Source of the DNA: Streptomyces sp. DH-12
GTDB taxonomy: Bacteria > Actinomycetota > Actinomycetes > Streptomycetales > Streptomycetaceae
NCBI RefSeq assembly: GCF_002899455.1
Contig: NZ_PPFB01000001.1
Span: 4,440,001 to 4,504,000 of the forward strand
Direction: 5' to 3'
Length of the DNA stretch: 64,000 nt
Below are positions 7,724-15,799 of this stretch, one piece after another; within the stretch, counting starts at the first letter, position 1, and each line of letters starts with the position of its first letter. The notes beneath the pieces were generated by a model, which was not told the origin of the DNA, did no database searches, and saw nothing but the letters and a program-made list of their open reading frames with translations. The position numbers and the translations under genes are program-made.

Positions 7724-8416
7724 CTACCCGATGCCGGTCATGTCCAGCACCTTGGCCTGGTCCGGGGGCCGCACGTCCAGCGGCTCGTCGAAGGCGCTGA
7801 ACGACGTGGTGGTGACCCGCTCGCCGTCCTTGTGGACGACCTTGAGGATGTACGGCTTGCCCTCGGCGGCGATGTGGAAGGTGAAGGAGCCGTCCTCGCC
7901 GTCGGCCACCTCCACCGAGGTCGCCGGTGTCCCGTCGACCTCGGTCGGTCCGCTCCTCTCGTCCACCTCGCCGAACGAGGCGAACTCGTACGTGCACTGC
8001 GCGAGCCCGTCACCCGGCTCCGACTCGCTCACAGGGGTCTTGACCCAACGCCCCTGTTCGCCCGCGCCGGACATCTGCCGCCCCGACTCCTCCAGGTAGG
8101 CCCGGTTCGGGCGCACGTAGTCCGACCCGTCGATCCGGATCTGTTCCAGGCGGGAACCCGAGGGTCCGCTCGACGTGAACGTGCACGTGTCCTTGAGGTC
8201 GGTCGTGAGGCGGGCGGACAGCTTCCCGGCCTCGGTCGTCCTGGTGACCATGTCGACGGTCACCGATGTCAACGCGTTCATCGCGGCGTTCGCGTCGTCG
8301 AGCAGTTGACCGGCGGAGCGCGACTCCGCCGCGCCGTCGCCGGAACAGCCGGTCACGGCGGCTCCCGTCACCAGGCACGTCAGAGTCGCTGTCACAGCGG
8401 CCGGGATCTTTCGCAT
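7724..8416 (-). CDS. Putative secreted lipoprotein, unknown function
   Basis: A protein of 230 residues. The N-terminus is a lipoprotein signal (MRKIPAAVTATLTCLVTGAAV) ending in the lipobox VTGC, so Cys24 should be lipid-modified and anchored outside the membrane. The mature part alternates beta-strand-like segments with few Cys (one pair possible) and resembles the LppX/LprG-like beta-sheet lipoproteins of actinomycetes in general layout only. ATG 8416 has the purine-rich GAGGGGGG upstream. A 72-residue membrane protein follows. Function is not deducible. Confidence 0.75.
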   Translation of the reverse strand: MRKIPAAVTATLTCLVTGAAVTGCSGDGAAESRSAGQLLDDANAAMNALTSVTVDMVTRTTEAGKLSARLTTDLKDTCTFTSSGPSGSRLEQIRIDGSDYVRPNRAYLEESGRQMSGAGEQGRWVKTPVSESEPGDGLAQCTYEFASFGEVDERSGPTEVDGTPATSVEVADGEDGSFTFHIAAEGKPYILKVVHKDGERVTTTSFSAFDEPLDVRPPDQAKVLDMTGIG

Positions 8417-8697
8417 GAGGCCCCCCTCGGGTGAGAAACGGACCGATCATGCTACGTGACCTGGACGGATGCCCCGCGGGACGCCAACTGCGGCTTTCAC
8501 TCCCTGTCTTGGGCACGCCGGCGTCGCGCCTGATACGCCGTGAAGGCGCGTTGCGGGTGGTCCGTACAGCGCTGGACAAGGGCCGCGCCGTCCGTGGGCT
8601 GTCGGCGGCCGGCCTCCGCGACTGGTGCCCGGGAAAGCGGCGGGGCGGACGGGCGGAGGCCGCCCCGCAGCGGCGATACGGCAGTGGAGCGGAGCCG

Positions 8698-8997
8698 TCA
8701 GCCGGCGGTCCCGTCCGCGTTCTCCGGGGCGTCGGTCAGTGGTTGCTCCACGACGAAGGATCCCTTGCCCCGTACGGTCACGATGAGTCCGCGCTCACGG
8801 AGCTCCTGCGCTGCTCGCCGTGCGGTGAGTCGTGCTACCCCGTACTCATCGGCGAGGTGATTCTCCGAAGGGATCGGCCTGTCCGGCGCCAACTCACCTG
8901 ACTCGATCTTCTTGGCGATCACGTCAGCCAGTTGAACATAGAGCGGTCGGGCGCTCATCGGGTCCAGAGTCGGCTTAGAGTCCGCTGTATCGCTCAT
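8698..8997 (-). CDS. Short GntR-family regulator
   Basis: A protein of 99 residues that is essentially a single winged-helix domain: ARPLYVQLADVIAKKIESGELAPDRPIPSENHLADEYGVARLTARRAAQEL is the classic GntR N-terminal pattern, followed by the wing RGLIVTVRGKGSFVV. No effector-binding domain follows; the protein ends about 20 residues later with an acidic tail. It diverges from a pair of unknown small genes, and an 18-bp inverted repeat covers its own -35 region, so it is likely an autorepressor that also controls the pair. The ATG at 8997 has both GGTGGA and a TANNNT box in range; an internal ATG at 8958 is less likely. It lies in a small accessory region next to a tRNA. Confidence 0.85.
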   Translation of the reverse strand: MSDTADSKPTLDPMSARPLYVQLADVIAKKIESGELAPDRPIPSENHLADEYGVARLTARRAAQELRERGLIVTVRGKGSFVVEQPLTDAPENADGTAG

Positions 8998-9003
8998 ATG
9001 TCC

Positions 9004-9040
9004 ACCGTAGGCATGGCATCACATCCACTAACGAGTGGAT
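9004..9040 (-). promoter_or_regulatory. gntR promoter with inverted-repeat operator
   Basis: Reading leftwards, TACGGT (9004-9009) lies 6 bases before the gntR ATG, and TTAGTG 17 bases further back acts as a -35 box. The -35 sits inside a perfect inverted repeat, ATCCACT-AACG-AGTGGAT (9023-9040). This is the obvious binding site for the GntR protein encoded next to it. Confidence 0.6.
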
Positions 9041-9097
9041 CTCTCTGCACTTGTATGTAGAGGGATACAGACGGCTGTAGCTTCGTAGACAAGAAAA

Positions 9098-9126
9098 CCC
9101 CGGCGAGGTGGCCAGACCTCCCGGGG
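9098..9126 (+). promoter_or_regulatory. Stem-loop in the leader of the small-gene pair
   Basis: CCCCGG-C-GAGGT pairs with ACCTC-CCGGGG around the loop GGCCAG, leaving one bulged C. It ends 17 bases before the AAGGAG ribosome-binding site of the next gene. It could be an attenuator or simply a stabilising leader. Confidence 0.5.
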
Positions 9127-9155
9127 CGCGGCCAACGCTGCAAAGGAGCGTCGAC

Positions 9156-9488
9156 ATGCACGACCTTATCCGCCGCCTCGCCCATTGGCTGGGCCTTCTC
9201 TTCGGTCCCGGCACCGGAACCCACCGCGCAGGCGACCCCCGCCCCGCGTACCTCACCGCCGGCCCCGCCCCCACCGCCGACTCCGTCTGCCTCCCCCTCC
9301 ACCGCTCTCCGTACCGCCTGCACCTCCCCCTCGACGGCGCAGACTCCCGTCTCGTCCGCCCCTACCTCACCGACCGCGAACAGGAACGCGCACGTCAGCG
9401 GCGCCGCAAGGTCACCCTCGTCCTCGCCGCCGACTTCGGGATCGACCTCGACCAGCACATCCTCGGCGCGGGGAAGGTGGCCGCCTGA
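9156..9488 (+). CDS. Unknown small protein, first of pair beside GntR
   Basis: A protein of 110 residues starting at ATG 9156 behind AAGGAG (9143-9148). It has a short amphipathic N-terminus (MHDLIRRLAHWLGLLFG), a Pro/Ala-rich linker, the distinctive block HRSPYRLHLPLDGADSRLVRPYL near residues 50-72, then an Arg-rich segment and VTLVLAADFGIDLDQHILGA. I recall similar short proteins beside small regulators in other Streptomyces but know no function. The stop overlaps the next ATG by one base (TGATG), so the pair is co-translated. The Arg-rich helix could bind nucleic acid or protein; this is inference. Confidence 0.7.
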   Translation: MHDLIRRLAHWLGLLFGPGTGTHRAGDPRPAYLTAGPAPTADSVCLPLHRSPYRLHLPLDGADSRLVRPYLTDREQERARQRRRKVTLVLAADFGIDLDQHILGAGKVAA

Positions 9489-9850
9489 TGGAGCCGTACA
9501 CCTCGCTCCGGCTGCTGCCCTGGTCCACGCCGGACGGAAAGCCCTGCTACCTCGCCAACGGCGAGGACGGATACGTCTCGCGGCTGGCTGACGAGAGGGA
9601 GGCCCAGCAGCTCGCCGACGGCCTGGACGTGCTCGAGCGCGCCCGGCGCGTGCTGGAGGACCCGCTGTCCCCGCACGTCGAGGTGCGGTATGGCGCCATC
9701 CGGCTCACCGAGTGCCTCGCCGACGCCCTGCGTATCGCGGAGTCCCGCGGGCGACGTCTGCCCCGGCCCGCCGCCGAAGGCGGCGACCACGACGTCACCA
9801 CGCCCGGTGACGCCCCCGGGGGCGCCCCCATCCCGGAGCGGTCCTCCTGA
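9488..9850 (+). CDS. Unknown small protein, second of pair beside GntR
   Basis: A protein of 120 residues. The N-terminal part (SLRLLPWSTPDGKPCYLANG) is followed by a mostly helical, charged segment (DEREAQQLADGLDVLERARRVL, then a helix near LTECLADALRIAESRG) and a disordered Pro/Gly-rich tail. No membrane segment, signal peptide or catalytic motif is visible. It begins inside the stop of the preceding gene. I do not recognise the family. The tight coupling with its partner and with a single-domain GntR regulator suggests a regulatory or protein-interaction module rather than an enzyme. Confidence 0.7.
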   Translation: MEPYTSLRLLPWSTPDGKPCYLANGEDGYVSRLADEREAQQLADGLDVLERARRVLEDPLSPHVEVRYGAIRLTECLADALRIAESRGRRLPRPAAEGGDHDVTTPGDAPGGAPIPERSS

Positions 9851-9917
9851 CCGGCGTCCCCACCACCCCGCTCCGTACGCGGCCTGGAGTTCGGTGAGGC
9901 ACGCCCCCGGGCACGCC

Positions 9918-10397
9918 TTACCGCAGCTTCTTGGCGTAGCAGCGGCTGGACTCGTGGAAGCGGTAGTAGCCGAACTTCTCGCAGGGCTCGTAGCCGCTGG
10001 AGGTGTAGAGGGCGATGGCCTCCGGCTGCTTGGTGCCGGTCTCCAGGACCATGCGGACGCGGCCGGCCGCGCGGGCGTCCTCCTCCAGGGCGGCGAGGAT
10101 GCGGCGGGCGAGGCCGCGGCCGCGCATCTGCTCGACGACGTACATGCGCTTCAGCTCCGCGTCGCCGTCGCGGTTGCCCTCGCCGTTGGCGTCCTGGACG
10201 CGCCAGCCGCCGGAGGCGACCGGGACGCCGAGTTCGTCGTAGGCGATCAGGTAGGTGCCGTTGGGGGGCCGGAAGTCCGCGGGGTCCATGGGGGTTTCGT
10301 CGCCGCCGTCGCCGTAGCGGACGGCGTACTCGGCCTGGACCTCTGCGTCCAGTTTCACAGCGTCGGGGTGGTCGTAGGGGACCGGGCGGATTTCCAT
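9918..10397 (-). CDS. GNAT family N-acetyltransferase
   Basis: A protein of 159 residues. The acetyl-CoA loop is clear: ELKRMYVVEQMRGRGLARRILAALEEDAR, followed by VRMVLETGTKQPEAIALYTSSGYEPC, the usual GNAT motif A/B layout. The ATG at 10397 lacks a ribosome-binding site but has TACGGT 7 bases upstream, so a leaderless transcript is likely. It diverges from exonuclease III with the two promoters overlapping. The substrate is unknown; related proteins often acetylate amines or antibiotics. Confidence 0.85.
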   Translation of the reverse strand: MEIRPVPYDHPDAVKLDAEVQAEYAVRYGDGGDETPMDPADFRPPNGTYLIAYDELGVPVASGGWRVQDANGEGNRDGDAELKRMYVVEQMRGRGLARRILAALEEDARAAGRVRMVLETGTKQPEAIALYTSSGYEPCEKFGYYRFHESSRCYAKKLR

Positions 10398-10404
10398 GAC
10401 GAAC

Positions 10405-10442
10405 ACCGTAAAACATGCCCGGACCTGCGCGTGTCGTATCGT
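10405..10442. promoter_or_regulatory. Overlapping divergent leaderless promoters
   Basis: TACGGT on the minus strand (10405-10410) serves the acetyltransferase and TATCGT on the plus strand (10437-10442) serves exonuclease III. Each ends 6-7 bases before its start codon. The start codons are only 51 bases apart, so RNA polymerase can probably serve only one direction at a time. Confidence 0.6.
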
Positions 10443-10448
10443 GCCCTG

Positions 10449-11249
10449 GTGCTCACTGTGACCTCTGTCAACGTCAATGGACTCCGCGCCGCCGCAAGGA
10501 AGGGCTTCGTGGAGTGGCTCGCCGGGACCTCCGCCGATGTGCTGTGCCTCCAGGAGGTGCGGGCCGAGGCGGCGCAGCTGCCGGAGACGGTGCGGGAGCC
10601 CGAGGGCTGGCACGTCGTGCACGCGCCGGCCGCCGCCAAGGGGCGCGCGGGCGTCTCGCTGTACACCCGGCGCGAGCCCGAGCGGGTCCGGGTCGGGTTC
10701 GGCTCGGCGGAGTTCGACGGCAGCGGGCGGTACGTGGAGGCGGATCTGCCCGGTGTGACCGTCGCCTCCCTGTACCTGCCGTCCGGCGAGGCCGGCACGG
10801 ACCGGCAGGACGAGAAGGTGCGCTTCATGGACGAGTTCCTGGCCTACCTCAAGGAGCTGCGGGAGAAGGCCGCCGCCGACGGCCGTGAGGTCGTGGTCTG
10901 CGGCGACTGGAACATCGCGCACGAGAAGGCCGACCTGAGGAACTGGCGCGGCAACACCAAGAACTCCGGCTTCCTGCCCGAGGAGCGGGAGTGGCTCTCC
11001 CGCGTCCTCGACCCGGCCGACGGCGGCTACGTCGACGTGGTGCGGGCCCTGCACCCGGACGTCGACGGGCCGTACTCGTGGTGGTCGTACAGAGGGCGGG
11101 CCTTCGACAACGACACCGGATGGCGCATCGACTACCAGATGACGACCCCGGGCCTCGCGGACCGCGCGGTGAAGGCGTACGTGGAGCGGGTGGCCACGCA
11201 CGCCGAACGCTGGTCGGACCACGCGCCGGTGACGGTGGTGTACGCGTAG
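10449..11249 (+). CDS. xth: Exodeoxyribonuclease III
   Basis: A protein of 266 residues from a leaderless GTG at 10449, close to the normal exonuclease III length. The enzyme cuts at abasic sites and removes 3'-blocking groups in base-excision repair. Catalytic landmarks are SVNVNGLRAA at the start, LCLQEVRA (metal-binding Glu), CGDWNIAHEKADL (Asp/Asn pair), NSGFLPEEREWL, WWSYRGRAFDNDTGWRIDY and the terminal WSDHAPV (catalytic Asp-His). All active-site residues seem intact. It converges on a MocR-type gene, with a 20-bp palindrome between. Confidence 0.92.
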   Translation: MLTVTSVNVNGLRAAARKGFVEWLAGTSADVLCLQEVRAEAAQLPETVREPEGWHVVHAPAAAKGRAGVSLYTRREPERVRVGFGSAEFDGSGRYVEADLPGVTVASLYLPSGEAGTDRQDEKVRFMDEFLAYLKELREKAAADGREVVVCGDWNIAHEKADLRNWRGNTKNSGFLPEEREWLSRVLDPADGGYVDVVRALHPDVDGPYSWWSYRGRAFDNDTGWRIDYQMTTPGLADRAVKAYVERVATHAERWSDHAPVTVVYA

Positions 11250-11309
11250 GCGGCCCACGGGCGACGAGCCGCCGGGTACGCGGGCCCGCGCGTGGCCCCG
11301 CCAAGCGTG

Positions 11310-11329
11310 CGGCCGCCCCGGGGCGGCCG
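11310..11329. terminator. Palindrome between convergent genes
   Basis: CGGCCGCCCC followed directly by GGGGCGGCCG forms a 20-bp palindrome in the 94-base gap between exonuclease III and the MocR gene. It could end transcription from both sides, though the effective loop is small. Confidence 0.45.
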
Positions 11330-11343
11330 GGCGGCCGTGGCCG

Positions 11344-12780
11344 TCACCTCCCGTCCGGCGGGGGAGGCAAGATGCCGCAGAGGGCGTCGAACGCCGCTTT
11401 GAGACCGTGGTCGGGGGGCGCGGCGTAGCCGACGACCAGGCCGTCGCGGGCGGGCATGGTGGCGGCCGGGTGCCGGAAACCGGCGAGTGAGTCCACCGCG
11501 ACGCGCTGCCGGGCCGCGGCCTCGGCCACGGACCGCTCGGTGCCGGGCGGCAGGTTCAGCACCGCGTGCAGGCCCGCGGCGATGCCCGTGGGCGCGATGT
11601 GCGGTGTCCGGCGGGCGAGGAGCGCGACCAGACGGTCCCTCCGGTCCCGGTAACGCTGCCGGGTCCGGCGGATGTGACGGTCGTAGTGGCCCGACTCGAT
11701 GAAATCGGCGAGGGTCAGCTGGTCGGTGACCCCCGCCCACGCCTCGCGCTCCCCCTTGACGCGCAGCACGGGCTCCACCAGGTGCTCCGGCAGCACCATC
11801 CAGCCCAGTCTCAGCGCGGGGGAGAGGCTCTTGCTGAGCGAGCCCAGGTACACGACGTGCTGCGGGTCGAGTCCCTGGACGGCGCCCACCGGCTCCCGGT
11901 CGTAACGGAACTCCCCGTCGTAGTCGTCCTCCAGCAGCACGCCCCCGGCCGTGCGCGCCCAGTCCACCGCGGCGGCCCGCCGCTCGGGGTGGAGCGCTCC
12001 CCCGGTGGGGAACTGGTGGGCGGGGGTGAGCAGGGCCGCCCGCACACCCTTCAGTGTGGACAACTCCTCGGTGCGCGCGCCGTGTTCGTCGAGCGTCAGT
12101 GGAACGGTCCGGACCCGTGCCGCCGCCAGGAGCGACCGGTGGAACGGCAGCCCGTAGGACTCCACGGCCAGGGGGCCGCGCACCACCTTGCCGTCGAAGA
12201 GCAGGCGCAGGGCGTGCGCGACGCCGGAGCACACGACGATCGTCCCGGGGCGCGCGCGGACGCCGCGCACACGGGACAGGTATCCGGCGAGGGCGCGCCG
12301 CAGTTCCGGCCGTCCGCGGGGATCACCGGGCCCGAACGCCTCGTGGGGCGCGGCGTTCAGCGCCCGCCGGGCGGAGGCCAGCCAGGCCGTACGGGGGAAG
12401 GAGGCGACGTCGGGCAGTCCCTGCCGCAGGTCGTGGACGGGTGGTTCCGGGGAGGCCGGCACGGGTTCGGGAACGCGCGGGGGAGCGGCCGGCCTCGCTC
12501 CGGGCGCCACCCGGGTCCCCGACCCCTGACGGGCGACCAGCCAGCCCTCGGCGACGAGTTCGGCGTAGGTCTCGGCGACGGTGTTGCGGGCCAGTCCGAG
12601 GTCGGCGGCGAGCGACCGGTAGGGAGGGAGCCGGGCGCCCGGTGCGAGCCGTCCCTCCCTGATCGCCTCACGCAGCGCACGGCCGAGCACGGCGCGGCGG
12701 CTGCCGCCTCCGGCCGGGTCCAGGTCCAGATGGAGGTCGCTGCCGGCGCGCCCGGCGTGATTGACCCATGAATCCGTCAC
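11344..12780 (-). CDS. PLP-dependent MocR/PdxR-type transcription factor
   Basis: A protein of 478 residues fusing a GntR winged helix (about residues 25-95: LGRALREAIREGRLAPGARLPPYRSLAADLGLARNTVAETYAEL) to a fold-type I aminotransferase domain. In the second domain SLSKSLSPALRLGW carries the PLP-binding Lys, and EDDYDGEFRYDREP the Asp that contacts the pyridine ring. Such proteins use PLP as effector or cofactor; PdxR members activate vitamin B6 synthesis, others control amine or GABA use. It starts with GTG at 12780 and diverges from a cupin gene, whose promoter region has two inverted repeats. The cupin is the likeliest target. No pdxS/pdxT is present in the window. Confidence 0.88.
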   Translation of the reverse strand: MTDSWVNHAGRAGSDLHLDLDPAGGGSRRAVLGRALREAIREGRLAPGARLPPYRSLAADLGLARNTVAETYAELVAEGWLVARQGSGTRVAPGARPAAPPRVPEPVPASPEPPVHDLRQGLPDVASFPRTAWLASARRALNAAPHEAFGPGDPRGRPELRRALAGYLSRVRGVRARPGTIVVCSGVAHALRLLFDGKVVRGPLAVESYGLPFHRSLLAAARVRTVPLTLDEHGARTEELSTLKGVRAALLTPAHQFPTGGALHPERRAAAVDWARTAGGVLLEDDYDGEFRYDREPVGAVQGLDPQHVVYLGSLSKSLSPALRLGWMVLPEHLVEPVLRVKGEREAWAGVTDQLTLADFIESGHYDRHIRRTRQRYRDRRDRLVALLARRTPHIAPTGIAAGLHAVLNLPPGTERSVAEAAARQRVAVDSLAGFRHPAATMPARDGLVVGYAAPPDHGLKAAFDALCGILPPPPDGR

Positions 12781-12788
12781 GGGAATGC

Positions 12789-12822
12789 ACCCTACGCAGG
12801 GTCATTGCCACGCCTAGCGTGG
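12789..12822. promoter_or_regulatory. Two inverted repeats between mocR and cupin genes
   Basis: ACCCT-ACGC-AGGGT (12789-12802) and CCACGC-CTA-GCGTGG (12808-12822) stand side by side in the 157-base divergent spacer. They lie just upstream of the MocR GTG and are candidate sites for that regulator. Confidence 0.45.
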
Positions 12823-12937
12823 TGGTCACGGGGAACGGGGCCCGGCGCGACGCCGGGAGGCCCGGTGCCGGCCCGCACGGGCCCGCGCGGTGCCGCTCCC
12901 CGTTGCCGCACCCCCGACCACGCCCGAGGAGAACCCT

Positions 12938-13444
12938 GTGTCCGAGAACGCCGCGAACGCGTCCGCCCGTCCCGTCCTCGTCCGCGCCGACTCCGCCGAG
13001 ACGCTGCGGGACGGGGCCGCCAGCCTCATCACCCTGCTCGCCGACTCCGACGGGACCCAGGGAGCGCTGACGGCCAACCGGGCCACCCTGCGCAAGGGCT
13101 CTCCCGGCGCGCCCGCCCACTTCCACACCAGGGCGACCGAGATGTTCTTCGTGCTCGGCGGCAGCCTGCGCGTGCTGCTGGGCGACCGGATCGTCACCCT
13201 GGGGGCGGGCGACTTCGTGACGGTGCCGCCGCGGCTGCCGCACGCCTTCGCCCCGGCCCGGGACGAGGAGGCCGACGTGCTGGTCGCCTTCACCCCCGGC
13301 ATGGACCGCTTCGACTACTACCGTCTGCTGGAGCGCGTCCACCAGGGCGAGGCCACCGTCGAGGACATCAGGGCCAGTTCCGAGCGGTACGACAACCACT
13401 ACTGCGCCAGCCCCCTCTGGCAGGCGGAGGTGGCCGGGGTCTGA
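12938..13444 (+). CDS. Cupin-domain protein
   Basis: A protein of 168 residues with one double-stranded beta-helix domain. The metal-binding cupin motif 1 is seen as APAHFHTRATEMFFVLGGSLRVLLG (two His and a Glu), and motif 2 as GAGDFVTVPPRLPHAFAP. The GTG at 12938 is 5 bases after GAGGAGAA. Small single-domain cupins of this type act as dioxygenases, isomerases or sensors; which one cannot be told. It diverges from the MocR regulator that probably controls it and converges on merR. Confidence 0.85.
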   Translation: MSENAANASARPVLVRADSAETLRDGAASLITLLADSDGTQGALTANRATLRKGSPGAPAHFHTRATEMFFVLGGSLRVLLGDRIVTLGAGDFVTVPPRLPHAFAPARDEEADVLVAFTPGMDRFDYYRLLERVHQGEATVEDIRASSERYDNHYCASPLWQAEVAGV

Positions 13445-13483
13445 CCGGCCGCCGGGAAGGCCCCCCCCGGCCTCCGGCGCGGC

Positions 13484-14149
13484 TCAGTCCCGTGTGCGCA
13501 GCCTCCGGTCCAGCGCCAGCGACAGCTCCGCGTCCACCACGCTGCGGGCCAGCGGGCGCAGGCGGTGGAGGGCCTCCTCCGGGGCGTGGCGGAGGATCAG
13601 GCCGGCGAAGAGGTCGGCCAGCGCGTCGGCGTGGGTGCGGACCTCCGCGCCGGCGCGGAGCACCTCGCCGAGCGGGATGCCCTCGCGGACCAGCGCGGAC
13701 GACACCTCCAGCAGGCGGCGGCTGATGTGGACGATCTCCTCGCCGTCGACGCCGAGGTAGCCGAGGTCCAGGGCGGCGGCCAGGTTCTCGGGGGTGACCT
13801 CGCCCGCGAAGTGGTCGGCCAGCTCCTCGGGGGTCAGGCGGACCGGGGTCTCCTCGGTGGGGACCTCCACGCCGAGCAGGTCGCCGACGTCGCGCCCGTT
13901 GTCGAAGGCCTCGGCCAGCTCCGCTATGCCGTTCAGCGTGTGGCCGCGCTCCAGCAGCGCGGTGATGGTGCGCAGCCGGGCCAGGTGGTGGTCGTCGTAC
14001 CAGGCGATGCGGCCCTCGCGGCGCGGTGGCGGGATCAGTTTCCGCTCGCGGTAGAAGCGGAGCGTGCGCACGGTGATGCCGGCGAGCCGCGCCAGCTCCT
14101 CCATGCGGTACTCGCGCCGCCGCGTGGGTTCCTCGGTGTCGTCTGCCAC
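13484..14149 (-). CDS. MerR-family transcriptional regulator
   Basis: A protein of 221 residues. The N-terminal MerR helix-turn-helix is clear: YRMEELARLAGITVRTLRFYRERKLIPPPRREGRIAWYDDHHLARLRTI, followed by a helical dimerisation segment. The C-terminal 120 residues are helical without Cys clusters, so the effector is probably an organic compound rather than a metal. The start GTG (14149) has TAGGGT 6 bases upstream and no ribosome-binding site. It diverges from the monooxygenase-hydrolase-dehydrogenase operon, with an 11-bp inverted repeat in the shared spacer, and is its likely regulator. Confidence 0.88.
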   Translation of the reverse strand: MADDTEEPTRRREYRMEELARLAGITVRTLRFYRERKLIPPPRREGRIAWYDDHHLARLRTITALLERGHTLNGIAELAEAFDNGRDVGDLLGVEVPTEETPVRLTPEELADHFAGEVTPENLAAALDLGYLGVDGEEIVHISRRLLEVSSALVREGIPLGEVLRAGAEVRTHADALADLFAGLILRHAPEEALHRLRPLARSVVDAELSLALDRRLRTRD

Positions 14150-14155
14150 ACCTGA

Positions 14156-14177
14156 ACCCTAGGTCGTACCGGCGGTA
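14156..14177. promoter_or_regulatory. merR promoter and inverted repeat
   Basis: The minus-strand -10 box TAGGGT (14156-14161) is followed by TACCG-G-CGGTA (14167-14177), an inverted repeat with a single central base. The site lies between merR and the divergent operon and may bind MerR. Confidence 0.45.
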
Positions 14178-14281
14178 ACTTTCCTCGCGCACCCCCTACC
14201 CATGAGTACGGCACTGCTCTACGCTCCCCATTGCGCCAGTGTTCACTGGCATGGTTCGGAGCGATGCGCGGAGGCTTTGGG

Positions 14282-15799
14282 ATGGCCGAGCACGAGCATG
14301 TACGGGTCGCGGTGATCGGGTCGGGTTTCGGCGGACTCGGGGCCGCCGTACGGCTGCGCCGCGAGGGGATCACCGACTTCGTCGTCCTGGAACGGGCCGG
14401 CAGCGTCGGCGGCACCTGGCGCGACAACAGTTACCCCGGGTGCGCCTGCGACGTGCCGTCGCACCTGTACTCCTTCTCCTTCGCGCCCAACCCCGACTGG
14501 CCGCGCTCCTTCTCCGGCCAGGAGCACATCCGCGCCTACCTGGAGCACGTCACCGACGTCTTCGGGCTGCGCCCGCACCTCCGCTTCCACGCAGAGGTGA
14601 AGCGGATGACGTGGGACGCCGAGCGGCTGCGCTGGGACATCGAGACCACCGGCGGGAACTGGAGCGCGGACGTCGTCGTCTCCGCCACCGGGCCGCTGTC
14701 CGAGCCCAGGCTGCCGGACGTCCCCGGCCTCGACGCCTTCCCCGGCAAGGTGTTCCACTCCGCCCGCTGGGACCACGACTACGACCTGCGCGGCAAGCGC
14801 GTCGCCGTGATCGGCACCGGCGCCTCCGCGATCCAGATCGTCCCGTCGATCCAGCCGCAGGTGGGCCGGCTCACCCTGTTCCAGCGCACCCCCGCCTGGG
14901 TCCTGCCCCGCATGGACCGGCCCATCGGCGCCGCCGAGCGCGCCGTGCACCGGGCGCTGCCCTTCACCGCCAAACTGCGCCGCGGGGTGCTCTGGGGCCT
15001 CCGGGAGCTGCAGGTCCAGGCGTTCACCAAGCACCCGGGCGAGCTCGGCTTCGTCGAGCAGCTCGCCAAGCGGAACATGGCGCGGGCCATCAAGGACCCG
15101 GCGCTGCGCGCCAAGCTCACCCCGGACTACCGCATCGGCTGCAAGCGGATCCTGCTGTCCAGCACGTACTACCCGGCGCTCGCGCAGCCCAACGTGGACG
15201 TCGTCGCGAGCGGGCTGAGCGAGGTGCGCGGCTCCACCCTGGTGGCCGCCGACGGCACCGAGGCCGAGGTCGACGCGATCGTGTTCGGCACCGGCTTCCA
15301 CGTCACCGACATGCCGATCGCCGAGCGGGTCGTCGGTCCCGGGGGCAGGACCCTCGCCGAGTCCTGGGCGGGCGGCATGCAGGCGCTGCGCGGCGCCTCC
15401 GCGGCCGGTTTCCCCAACTGGATGACGATCATCGGCCCCAACACCGGCCTCGGGAACTCCTCGATGATCCTGATGATCGAGTCCCAGCTGACCTACATGG
15501 CCGACTACCTGCGTCAGCTCGACGTCCTCGGGGGCCGGGTCGCCCTCGACGCCCGCCCCGGCGCGGTGCGCGCCTGGAACCACCGGGTGCAGGAGCGGAT
15601 GAAGCGCACGGTGTGGAACACCGGCGGCTGCACCAGCTGGTACCTCGACGCCAGCGGCCGCAACACCACCATCTGGCCCGGCACCACCGCCGAGTTCCGG
15701 CGTGCCACCCGCCGCGTCGACCTCGCCGAGTACACCGTGCTGCGCGCCCCCGCCGAACGGCCGGAGGCCGGCACGGAGAGCGCGGAGGTGGCCGCATGA
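14282..15799 (+). CDS. Flavin-containing monooxygenase (Baeyer-Villiger type)
   Basis: A protein of 505 residues. It has an N-terminal FAD-binding Rossmann motif (VIGSGFGGLGAA), a second, NADPH-binding one (VAVIGTGASAIQ), and between them FPGKVFHSARWD, which fits the Baeyer-Villiger fingerprint FxGxxxHxxxW(P/D). Such enzymes insert oxygen beside a carbonyl to form esters or lactones. ATG 14282 is chosen because GGAGG ends 8 bases upstream; ATG 14264 is also in frame. It starts a three-gene operon with ATGA overlaps (hydrolase, then SDR). Oxidation to an ester, hydrolysis and redox conversion of the alcohol would form a sensible degradative or lipid-modifying route. Confidence 0.9.
   Translation: MAEHEHVRVAVIGSGFGGLGAAVRLRREGITDFVVLERAGSVGGTWRDNSYPGCACDVPSHLYSFSFAPNPDWPRSFSGQEHIRAYLEHVTDVFGLRPHLRFHAEVKRMTWDAERLRWDIETTGGNWSADVVVSATGPLSEPRLPDVPGLDAFPGKVFHSARWDHDYDLRGKRVAVIGTGASAIQIVPSIQPQVGRLTLFQRTPAWVLPRMDRPIGAAERAVHRALPFTAKLRRGVLWGLRELQVQAFTKHPGELGFVEQLAKRNMARAIKDPALRAKLTPDYRIGCKRILLSSTYYPALAQPNVDVVASGLSEVRGSTLVAADGTEAEVDAIVFGTGFHVTDMPIAERVVGPGGRTLAESWAGGMQALRGASAAGFPNWMTIIGPNTGLGNSSMILMIESQLTYMADYLRQLDVLGGRVALDARPGAVRAWNHRVQERMKRTVWNTGGCTSWYLDASGRNTTIWPGTTAEFRRATRRVDLAEYTVLRAPAERPEAGTESAEVAA

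Noticed and set aside
7479..7997. 172-residue version of the small membrane protein
   Set aside because: The first 100 residues are antisense to the lipoprotein gene; the GTG at 7697 has its own ribosome-binding site.
7324..9850. Integrated element using the tRNA-Ala gene as attachment site
   Set aside because: No integrase, excisionase or replication gene follows, and no second copy of the tRNA 3' end was seen in the window.
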